This document shows, one piece after another, positions 1 through 5,916 of a stretch of DNA of 7,640 bases. The stretch lies in contig JAFGPH010000221.1 in the NCBI GenBank assembly GCA_016926135.1, positions 1 through 7,640 of the forward strand, given 5' to 3'. The notes under the pieces were generated by a model. The model saw only the letters and a program-made list of their open reading frames with translations. It was not told the origin of the DNA and ran no database searches. The stretch comes from Deltaproteobacteria bacterium. GTDB lineage: Bacteria; Desulfobacterota; DSM-4660; Desulfatiglandales; HGW-15. The first letter of the stretch is position 1; the number at the start of each line of letters is the position of its first letter. Position numbers and translations under genes: made by a program.

Positions 1-1122
1 GACCGGTCTCCCGGCCGTGCCCGTGTAAAAGCCCGCGAGAACCCGGCCCCCGTCGGCCAGGAGCACGGCCTTGGTGCTTGTAGAGCCGATGTCCACACCG
101 AGGTACACCTCAAGACAGGACCCCGGTTCAAGAACTTCATAGATATCGACCTCCACGGGTTGCGAAAAGGGGATATGGGCGACGGCGTATTCATACGTTT
201 CCACACCCCCGAACTCGGGATAATGGGAAAGGGTTAATTCGAGAGGGTTGTGGAAGTACTTCTTGCGAGTGGTCCCGCGAAACAACAGATCGTCGGCCGA
301 GCGTACGGCCATGAAATCCTCTTCGTGCCCCTTGCCGGCAAGAAGAAAGGCCGCCCCGATGGCCCCGTACATGCCCGACTCATCTACGAAAACGTCCTTC
401 CCGGTCATCGATTCGATGTGACGGACCACCGCCCTGTTCCTGGATACGCCGCCCGTGAAGATGATCGGGGCACAGGCGTCCCTGTCCATGCAGAGCGTGT
501 CCACAATGTTCCTCGCAAGCCCGTGGCACAACCCATCACAGATCTCTTCCAGGCTGTACCCTTCCTGCTGTGCGTGCACCAGATCCGTCTTGGCAAAAAC
601 GGCGCACCTCGATGCAATCTTCGGTACGCTCCCCGTGTTGCTGTAGGCCCTCTCGCTCAGGGCCTCCGTACTCTCCAGGTTCAGCCTTCGCGCCTGTTGG
701 TCGAGAAAACTGCCCGTCCCGGCCGCACAGGATGTGTTGGTTCGGAAGCTTCGGTACCTTCCGTTCCCGTCAAACCCGATCAGGCCGAAGGCTTCACCCC
801 CGACAATCAGGATGGAGCCGATATCTCGATGGAAATGACGGGCGGCCTCCATGATGGCCACCCGATTGTCGTACCTCCGGCTTGCCCTGAGAATGGAAGG
901 AGTGGAAGAGGTGGCCGCTACCCTGCAGATCCCCTCCAGGTGAAAACCGTTCAGTGCCTCCCTGAGGGTTCCCCGGATGTCACCGTGATGGAATCGGTAG
1001 GCGGTAATGAGGATCTCCCTTTTCAGACCGATCAGGGCGACCGACAGGGAAACGGAGCCGACATCTATTCCAAGGATGTGGCAAGGATCGTCCAGATCAG
1101 TCTGAGTCGTGGTCAAATACAT
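1..1122 (-). CDS. Acyl-CoA dehydratase/benzoyl-CoA reductase-type activase, BcrAD/BadFG/HgdC family, two-headed (3' end outside window)
   Basis: This reading frame is open from an ATG at 1122 to the window edge, giving 374 residues without a stop. The first ASKHA ATPase domain covers about residues 15-265. It has a phosphate-1 loop (GIDVGS, 18-23), the family signature CAAGTGSFLDQQA (132-144) and SRCAVFAKTD (171-180). C132 and C173 match the two cysteines per subunit that hold the intersubunit [4Fe-4S] cluster in HgdC-type activators. FTGGVSRN (222-229) and GAIGAAFL (253-260) are the adenosine-side motifs. A second ATPase domain begins at about residue 340 with GVDIGSTSTKAVLL and is cut off. 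This tandem layout fits the very large CoA-enzyme activases, which usually continue into DUF2229 and a HgdB-like region; that part lies outside the window. Known members use ATP to push low-potential electrons into 2-hydroxyacyl-CoA dehydratases or benzoyl-CoA reductases; substrates of the giant forms are mostly unknown. The start overlaps the response regulator's 3' end by 26 bases, with only a weak GGTGGG ribosome site. Confidence 0.9.
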   Translation of the reverse strand, partial: MYLTTTQTDLDDPCHILGIDVGSVSLSVALIGLKREILITAYRFHHGDIRGTLREALNGFHLEGICRVAATSSTPSILRASRRYDNRVAIMEAARHFHRDIGSILIVGGEAFGLIGFDGNGRYRSFRTNTSCAAGTGSFLDQQARRLNLESTEALSERAYSNTGSVPKIASRCAVFAKTDLVHAQQEGYSLEEICDGLCHGLARNIVDTLCMDRDACAPIIFTGGVSRNRAVVRHIESMTGKDVFVDESGMYGAIGAAFLLAGKGHEEDFMAVRSADDLLFRGTTRKKYFHNPLELTLSHYPEFGGVETYEYAVAHIPFSQPVEVDIYEVLEPGSCLEVYLGVDIGSTSTKAVLLADGGRVLAGFYTGTAGRPV

Positions 1123-1834
1123 ATCCCACCGATCGGAGGCTTCTGAAATAGACGGGCTTTTTGGGATCGGCCTCAAAATACTTCCGAAACCGGACGATGA
1201 AATTGTCCACTGTCCGGGTTGTGGTACCCCTGGGGTACCCCCAGCCGATTTCCAGAAGCTTGCGCCTCGAAAGGGGCTTACCCCGGTTGACAACGAAGAG
1301 CCTCAAAAGCCTGGCTTCCTGGTCGGTCAGGCCTATCCGACCCGATGGACCATGGGCGTTCAGGGACTCGAAATCGATCCAGTTGCCTCCGAACCGGTAG
1401 ACCCTGGGGACTGATGTCGTGCTGTTCCGGTTTGCATCGGCCGCTCCTCTTGACCAGGAGAACCGGGTCAGGAGTCGCTTCACCCGGAGCAAAAACTCCT
1501 CCAGGTTGAACGGCTTGGCAAGATAATCGTCGACGCCGTAGGAAAACCCCTTCACCCTGTGCTCGGAATCCCCCTTGGCCGACAGGATCAGAATCGGGAC
1601 ACGCTCGTCTTCCAGTCGGATATTTCGAAGCACCGACAGGCCGTCGATCTGTGGGAGCATGATGTCCAGCACGATCAGGTCCGGCTGCCATTCCTTCCAC
1701 TTCTGAAGGGCCGAGTTCCCATCCGGTGCGATCCTCACCTCGTACCCCTCGAGGGTCAGGTTCAGTTTCAGACCTTCGGCCAGATGGGTCTCATCTTCCA
1801 CCACCAGAATCCGTTCTCGTGTAGAATCGCCCAT
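1097..1834 (-). CDS. Two-component response regulator, OmpR/PhoB family
   Basis: A 245-residue DNA-binding response regulator of normal length for the family. The receiver domain (about 8-122) has the acidic pair E13/D14, the phospho-acceptor D57 in VLDIMLP, S85 at the switch Thr/Ser position and K107 in YLAKPF. A linker (about 123-145) leads to a C-terminal winged helix (about 146-241), with the recognition-helix region around TTTRTVDNFIVRFRKYF and the terminal wing hairpin ending in RSVGYVF. The ATG at 1834 is preceded by TAGGAG five bases upstream; this site overlaps the stop codon of the kinase gene, so translation is probably coupled. The 3' end overlaps the activase start. The partner is almost certainly the adjacent kinase. 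OmpR/PhoB proteins bind direct repeats about 11 bp apart, and such repeats lie upstream of the radical SAM gene at 4658-4690, so autoregulation is plausible. The target genes are otherwise not visible. Confidence 0.95.
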   Translation of the reverse strand: MGDSTRERILVVEDETHLAEGLKLNLTLEGYEVRIAPDGNSALQKWKEWQPDLIVLDIMLPQIDGLSVLRNIRLEDERVPILILSAKGDSEHRVKGFSYGVDDYLAKPFNLEEFLLRVKRLLTRFSWSRGAADANRNSTTSVPRVYRFGGNWIDFESLNAHGPSGRIGLTDQEARLLRLFVVNRGKPLSRRKLLEIGWGYPRGTTTRTVDNFIVRFRKYFEADPKKPVYFRSLRSVGYVFDHDSD

Positions 1835-1842
1835 GAACGCTC

Positions 1843-2814
1843 CTATTTCAACCCGGTCACGGAAGACTTGAAGGGCAGAATCAGGGAAAAGACAGACCCC
1901 TTTTCGCCCTCCCTTGACTCGGCGATTACCCTTCCCTTGTGAAGACGGGCGATGCCCTCAACCAGATGCAGGCCGAGGCCTGTGCCTTTGGCCGACATAT
2001 CCTCAGACCGTCCGATCTGGTAAAATTTCTTGAAGATCTTCTTCACCTCCGACCTTGGAAGACCGATGCCGTTGTCCTCGAAACGAACGTGCAGTCCCCT
2101 GCCCCTGGGTTCAAAGCGGATGTCCAGCCGGGGGACATCAGCCTCGTTGTACTTGATCGCATTGGTGAACAGGTTCATCAACAGCATCCCGAACAGGACG
2201 GGATTGATGGGATAGGGAAAGGGCTTTCCGGAAGGATTGTGAATCGTCACCTCACTTCGGCCGAAAAGATGGCGGTTCTTTTCATAGAAGCGCTCGACTA
2301 CCTCGACGAGATCCTCCACAACAAACCTGTCTCCGTAAACCCCGCTCTCGATTCTGGCAAGGCTGAGGATGCGGCCGATGCTCTCGGACAGACGGTCAGC
2401 GTCCTGGACCATGTATCCGATGTACTTGAGCTGGTCCTCCCGGCAAAGCTCGTGCTTGCGGAAGGTCTCCAGGTACAGCTTCAATGAGGTGACCGGCGTC
2501 TTCAATTCGTGGGTGAAATTGCTGATGAAGTTGCGCTGGAGACGGTAGAGCTGAATGGCCTTTTGATTGTAGACAAAGATGGTGAATATCCCCATCAGGA
2601 TGATCCCCACGAGAATGGAAAGCACGAGGATCACCACCCAGGTCTGGGGCGCCAGAATCTGATCGTGATCGAGACCGGCTCTCTCTATGACCCGCTTCAG
2701 CCCTGTACTGACCTCCAGGTACCAGTGAATATACAGGATGAGGGACAGCCCCACTGCCACAATGGACAAAACAAAGATCAGGATGGGGTGAAGAACCCAC
2801 TTGGCTTGACTCAT
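1843..2814 (-). CDS. Membrane sensor histidine kinase with minimal sensor loop
   Basis: A 323-residue histidine kinase read from the ATG at 2814. Two transmembrane helices (about 8-32 and 58-82) flank an extracytoplasmic loop of only about 25 residues. The dimerisation/phospho-acceptor domain has the H-box NFTHELKTP with H102. The ATPase domain follows, with N-box NLFTNAIKYN (214-223), G1 box DNGIGL (247-252), F-box FKKFYQ (261-266) and G2 box GTGLGLHLV (277-285). No HAMP, PAS or GAF domain can be seen between TM2 and the H-box, which are only about 17 residues apart. The frame stays open upstream to a TTG at 2874, which has a better purine-rich ribosome site (GGAAGGGCGG). I prefer 2814 because it is an ATG and puts a membrane helix near the N-terminus, as is usual; the 20 extra residues show no recognisable feature. 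Its stop lies 8 bases before the response regulator start, so the two are an operon pair. Confidence 0.93.
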   Translation of the reverse strand: MSQAKWVLHPILIFVLSIVAVGLSLILYIHWYLEVSTGLKRVIERAGLDHDQILAPQTWVVILVLSILVGIILMGIFTIFVYNQKAIQLYRLQRNFISNFTHELKTPVTSLKLYLETFRKHELCREDQLKYIGYMVQDADRLSESIGRILSLARIESGVYGDRFVVEDLVEVVERFYEKNRHLFGRSEVTIHNPSGKPFPYPINPVLFGMLLMNLFTNAIKYNEADVPRLDIRFEPRGRGLHVRFEDNGIGLPRSEVKKIFKKFYQIGRSEDMSAKGTGLGLHLVEGIARLHKGRVIAESREGEKGSVFSLILPFKSSVTGLK

Positions 2815-2908
2815 CGGCGAACGCCCCGGTGGAACCCTGCACGGTTGCTCTCGGTGACCGCGTAACACATACAAACCGCCCTTCCATCCAATACTCTATT
2901 CCCATATT

Positions 2909-4579
2909 CTAATGCCCAGCCTGGTCCGACCACCCGTAGGCAACTTTGGATGTACCCCCTGCCCCTGCAGGCAAACTTGCTGGTTTGAGTCCTTTTCTAT
3001 ACAGCTTGTTCAACGGACGATAGGCCGTCTTGGGTGCCCTGGCGTCTCCAACGATGCGGCATCGCAGGTACTCCTTGATGCTGTAGAAGACCACGAGCAA
3101 AGATACAGCCAGGCCAAGCGGTCTTGTCCTGCCCATTTGAGACCGGAAGGATTGCTTGATTTCCCTTAAAAGGATTTCACTCTGCCGGTTTTGAACAAAA
3201 ATGGTCGAAGCCGTGAGAAAAAACCGCATCATCTTGAGCCTCTTTCTGAAACCTTTCCCACGCTCTCGAACCAACCTGTCAGGGTGTTTCCTGCAATAGA
3301 GATAACCGGCCAAGGCGGTCTTTACGGCGCGCAGCATGGAGGCGCCGTTCCGGTTGTAATCGATCTCAAATGCAAGGCGCAAGAACTCCTCCGATTCATC
3401 ACGTGTGAAATGATCGTGACGGAACCATATCTTTCCCTGGCCGTGCTGGGATTCGTAGGGAACGTCTTTAATGACCTTTCCCTGTTGTTCATAATCCTCG
3501 TACAATCTTGTTCCCGGTATCGGCCCCAGGGGAGAGAACTGCACGTAGTCCGGATTCAGCGAGGTCACAAAGTCCACATCTTCCCAGATCGTACGCTTGT
3601 CGTGTTCCTCGGTAAACAGGATCGACGATGCCAGAACGCTGATTCCCCTTCTGCGCAATTCCGAAAAGAGAATCCCGAAATCCGTGTTCTTGTTCTTTGC
3701 GTAGATCTGCCTTTTCGATTCCACCCCAATCCATATGAAGGTGATTCCCAATCGGACGAGGAGATCCAGATCTCCGATTTCCTTTAGTGTCTCTGCGGAA
3801 CTGAAGATGGCAAAGGTAAAACGGCGCTGGTGCCTTTCCATCAGTTCCAGCAATTCCAGCGCACGATCCTTCATTTTCAGGAAGTTCTCATCCAGCACCC
3901 CGAAGTCCGTTATGTTCCTCTCATCTTCGTACCGGCAACAGACATCAAAAATCTCCCTGCCGGTTTTCAGGTACGGGATATAGGTGCCGAAGAAATGCGA
4001 GGTCGCGCAAAAACGGCACTTGTTCACACACCCCACGCCCGGGATGAGGATACCGGAATCGGGCGCCCACGGCGCGCCCATGACCCGGCGGTTGAAAGAG
4101 CTGTACTCGAGGGGATGCCGGATGGGTTTCTGGACATTCTCCCTGAAGAGCTCTCTCAGATAGTATACACCTTCACCCCTGCATATGAAATCATGATCAA
4201 TCATGGATTCGATGCCTGGAATATTGACCCCGTGCCCACCCAGAATGATCTTGGATGCGGGAGACAATTCACGAACTGCGCGCGCCATGTCCTTTGCCTT
4301 TTTGAAATTGGGAATAATGAAACTGATTCCGACGTAATCATATCCCTTTTTCAGTTCTTTCCTGAATCGTTTGAAGCTTGGAAAATCCAGCACCGCTGTG
4401 GGCATGTCGATATTTCCGGCCAAGAAGTGGAGCCCCTGGCTCCCATGATTGAACCTGTATGAAAAGATGCCCTGCTCCCTGGTAACCTGGTTGTGAAACA
4501 GCTCCATCTTGTTTTCCTTTTCCCCATATTCATCATCAACACCATATGGGCCGAACACAGAAGTAAGCAGCAATGTCAT
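2909..4579 (-). CDS. B12-binding-type radical SAM protein with C-terminal hydrophobic segment
   Basis: A 556-residue radical SAM protein read from the ATG at 4579. An N-terminal cobalamin-binding-like Rossmann region spans about residues 55-150, including YVGISFIIPN (82-91) and IILGGHGVN (111-119). It lacks the DxHxxG motif, as is common in this family. The cluster motif is C184-x3-C188-x2-C191 (GVGCVNKCRFC), which binds the SAM-cleaving [4Fe-4S] cluster. The barrel continues through the GVLDENF, WIGVES and QFSPLGPIPGTRLYEDY segments. After the core (about 405 on) comes a basic C-terminal extension of about 150 residues with a hydrophobic stretch at 487-500 (LGLAVSLLVVFYS), suggesting membrane association. 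Relatives modify lipids, cofactors or peptides; no substrate can be assigned here. The start is chosen because GGGGGAG lies five bases before the ATG at 4579 and the predicted promoter (-10 at 4651-4646) lies downstream of the farther GTG at 4732. It is the first gene of the minus-strand cluster and looks richer in A+T than the NTPase and argC. Confidence 0.88.
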   Translation of the reverse strand: MTLLLTSVFGPYGVDDEYGEKENKMELFHNQVTREQGIFSYRFNHGSQGLHFLAGNIDMPTAVLDFPSFKRFRKELKKGYDYVGISFIIPNFKKAKDMARAVRELSPASKIILGGHGVNIPGIESMIDHDFICRGEGVYYLRELFRENVQKPIRHPLEYSSFNRRVMGAPWAPDSGILIPGVGCVNKCRFCATSHFFGTYIPYLKTGREIFDVCCRYEDERNITDFGVLDENFLKMKDRALELLELMERHQRRFTFAIFSSAETLKEIGDLDLLVRLGITFIWIGVESKRQIYAKNKNTDFGILFSELRRRGISVLASSILFTEEHDKRTIWEDVDFVTSLNPDYVQFSPLGPIPGTRLYEDYEQQGKVIKDVPYESQHGQGKIWFRHDHFTRDESEEFLRLAFEIDYNRNGASMLRAVKTALAGYLYCRKHPDRLVRERGKGFRKRLKMMRFFLTASTIFVQNRQSEILLREIKQSFRSQMGRTRPLGLAVSLLVVFYSIKEYLRCRIVGDARAPKTAYRPLNKLYRKGLKPASLPAGAGGTSKVAYGWSDQAGH

Positions 4580-4584
4580 GTCGT

Positions 4585-4591
4585 CTCCCCC
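4585..4591 (-). promoter_or_regulatory. Ribosome binding site of the radical SAM gene
   Basis: On the minus strand GGGGGAG sits five bases upstream of the ATG at 4579. It is the strongest Shine-Dalgarno match near any possible start of this frame. It fixes the start here rather than at the GTG at 4732, which would add 51 residues without recognisable features. Confidence 0.7.
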
Positions 4592-4645
4592 GTAGATTCT
4601 CTGGTTGGTTTTTTTGCAGTCTTTGATCCTCTCTTTCGGCATAAG

Positions 4646-4690
4646 AGTATACAGGAAAACTATGCAAAGCTTTGTAAAAGAAATGTAAAA
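4646..4690 (-). promoter_or_regulatory. Candidate activator-dependent promoter with three 11-bp operator units
   Basis: Read on the minus strand, three consecutive 11-base units run from 4690 to 4658: TTTTACATTTC, TTTTACAAAGC and TTTGCATAGTT. The first two share TTTTACA exactly and the third is a weaker match. Six bases later comes TATACT (4651-4646), five of six matches to a -10 box. The hexamer 17 bases upstream of it (CAAAGC) is a very poor -35. A good -10, a poor -35 and 11-bp direct repeats just upstream is the layout of PhoB-type activated promoters. An OmpR/PhoB-family regulator is encoded downstream in the same cluster, so I infer autoregulation. The repeats are seen directly; promoter function and the binding protein are inferred. 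Confidence 0.45.
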
Positions 4691-4739
4691 TAGGGAATCC
4701 TTTACAAGGGTATTTAGGTGACACCACACCACAATCCCC

Positions 4740-4768
4740 TGGAAAAACTTTGGTCTATTCCCTATAAT
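4740..4768 (+). promoter_or_regulatory. Sigma-70-type promoter of the YchF-like NTPase gene
   Basis: TATAAT at 4763-4768 is a perfect -10 box, and TGGAAA at 4740-4745 matches the -35 consensus at four of six positions, with a 17-base spacer. Transcription would begin near 4775, giving a leader of about 40 bases before the ATG at 4816. This makes the upstream GTG at 4771 unlikely as a start. The promoter diverges from the one for the radical SAM gene. Confidence 0.65.
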
Positions 4769-4815
4769 CGGTGCATGGGTATGGGGAAGGAACCAGTGAT
4801 TGGGGCGATCAGGGC

Positions 4816-5862
4816 ATGAAACTCGGCATCATCGGCCTTCCAGGCGCGGGCAAGTCGACCATCTTCGCGGCCTTGACCGGGGCTCGGGGTGAAGACCCTA
4901 CGCAGAAAGGCCCTCGCTCCGACCAGAGAATCGGCACGCTCAGGGTCGTGGACGAAAGGGTCGACTTCCTCGCCGCCCTCTTCAAGCCGAAAAAGACGAC
5001 CTTCGCCCAGGTGGAGTACCTGCTGCCCTCCCAGGTGCCCGGCGCCGTCCCTTCCAAGTCCGAGGACCTGATCTGGAACCAGGTCCGCGTGTGCGACGCC
5101 CTGCTCCACGTGGTGCGCAATTTTCTGGCAGCAGGGGGGGTAGCGCCCGAGGCCGAGCCGGATTTCTGGCGTCTGGAAGAGGAAATGATCCTGAACGACC
5201 TGGCGGTGGCGGAGAGGAGAGTCGAACGTATAGAACTGGACAGCAAGAGGGGAAACAAACCCAACGAAGAGGAGGTCGCCCTGCTCGTGAGGTGCAGGGG
5301 ACTCCTGGAGAAGGGCCGACCCCTCAGGCTGGACCGGGAGCTGGCCGATGCTCCTCTCCTGAGGGGCTTTACATTCCTTTCCGCCAGGCCAGAGCTCGTG
5401 ATCATGAACAACGATGAAGACGACGAATCCATGCCCGACTGGAAGACAAGCCCGGAGAAGGTGGAACGGACCGTGGTGAGAGGCCGGATCGAGATGGAGA
5501 TCGCGTCCATGCCGCCTGAGGAGGCCGGGGAGTTCCGGGAGGAATACCACATTCAGGAGTCCGCCCTGGACAGGGTCATCCGGGACTCCTATGAACTTCT
5601 GAACCTCGTTTCCTTCTTCACCGTGCTGAACGACGAGGTGAGGGCGTGGACGATCCCCAGGGGCACACCCGCCCTGGAGGCGGCAGGCACGGTTCACTCG
5701 GACATGAAGAAGGGTTTCATCCGGGCCGAGGTGGTCTCGCTGGAGCATCTCAGGACCTCCGGCTCCATTCCCGAGGCCAGGAAGGCGGGGCACGTTCATC
5801 TGGAGGGGAAGGAATACATCGTTCAGGACGGCGACATCATGCAGTTCCGGTTCAATGTGTGA
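4816..5862 (+). CDS. YchF/OLA1-like P-loop NTPase with DUF933 (TGS-like) domain, degenerate G3
   Basis: A 348-residue protein related to YchF/OLA1 of the Obg family, slightly shorter than ordinary YchF (about 363). The P-loop is GLPGAGKS (7-14), where ordinary YchF has an NVGKS-type loop. The segment QRIGTLRVVDERVDFLAALFKP follows the family pattern. The G3 position, DIAGLVKGA in YchF, is here LPSQVPGA (70-77) after VEYL, so the usual Asp is missing. VCDALLHVVRNF (92-103) is conserved, and IMNND (196-200) stands at the G4 position (NxxD/E type; YchF proteins favour ATP over GTP). A helical insert covers about 120-175. The C-terminal DUF933/TGS-like domain (about 262-348) is strongly conserved, with EVRAWTIPRGTPALEAAG and a YIVQDGDIMQFRFNV end. 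YchF binds ribosomes and responds to oxidative stress; whether this paralogue does so is unknown. The ATG at 4816 is chosen because the promoter at 4740-4768 lies just upstream. Confidence 0.9.
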   Translation: MKLGIIGLPGAGKSTIFAALTGARGEDPTQKGPRSDQRIGTLRVVDERVDFLAALFKPKKTTFAQVEYLLPSQVPGAVPSKSEDLIWNQVRVCDALLHVVRNFLAAGGVAPEAEPDFWRLEEEMILNDLAVAERRVERIELDSKRGNKPNEEEVALLVRCRGLLEKGRPLRLDRELADAPLLRGFTFLSARPELVIMNNDEDDESMPDWKTSPEKVERTVVRGRIEMEIASMPPEEAGEFREEYHIQESALDRVIRDSYELLNLVSFFTVLNDEVRAWTIPRGTPALEAAGTVHSDMKKGFIRAEVVSLEHLRTSGSIPEARKAGHVHLEGKEYIVQDGDIMQFRFNV

Positions 5863-5871
5863 TCAACAAAC

Positions 5872-5906
5872 AGGGTGCAAGGTAGAGGGTTCAAGTTGCA
5901 AGGAGA
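5872..5906 (+). repeat. Heptanucleotide repeat tract between the NTPase gene and argC
   Basis: The 54-base gap can be cut into five seven-base units in register: AGGGTGC, AAGGTAG, AGGGTTC, AAGTTGC and AAGGAGA. They are variants of a common ARGGTKC unit. The last one merges into the argC ribosome binding site (GGAGAGGAG, six bases before the ATG at 5917). The same unit recurs downstream of argC at 6982-7065, so argC is flanked by related tracts. The periodicity is seen directly; any function is unknown. Confidence 0.6.
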
Positions 5907-5916
5907 GGAGTAACCT

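Noticed and set aside
250..1146. 298-residue plus-strand open frame opposite the activase
   Set aside because: The minus strand here encodes a clear BcrAD/BadFG protein with all motifs; the plus-strand translation has no recognisable domain and is an antisense shadow.
2815..2874. TTG start adding 20 residues to the histidine kinase
   Set aside because: Not fully excluded, since a purine-rich site precedes it, but the ATG at 2814 places TM1 right at the N-terminus and the added residues are unremarkable.
2880..2908. TAGAAT on the minus strand as a separate promoter for the kinase gene
   Set aside because: The matching -35 position (TGGTCG) agrees at only three of six bases, so it is too weak to claim.
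4665..4674. Perfect 10-bp palindrome CAAAGCTTTG
   Set aside because: It falls inside the direct-repeat units and is short enough to arise by chance in A+T-rich DNA; the 11-bp direct repeat explains the region better.
4580..4732. GTG start adding 51 residues to the radical SAM protein
   Set aside because: The added part spans the predicted promoter and operator repeats and is very A+T rich; a strong ribosome site points to the ATG at 4579.
4771..4815. GTG start adding 15 residues to the NTPase
   Set aside because: It lies at or before the expected transcription start of the TATAAT promoter, and the P-loop protein family begins at MKLGIIG.
4762..5799. 345-residue minus-strand open frame opposite the NTPase
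   Set aside because: The translation is low-complexity (His, Gly, Pro, Arg rich) with no domain, while the plus strand encodes a well-conserved YchF-like protein.
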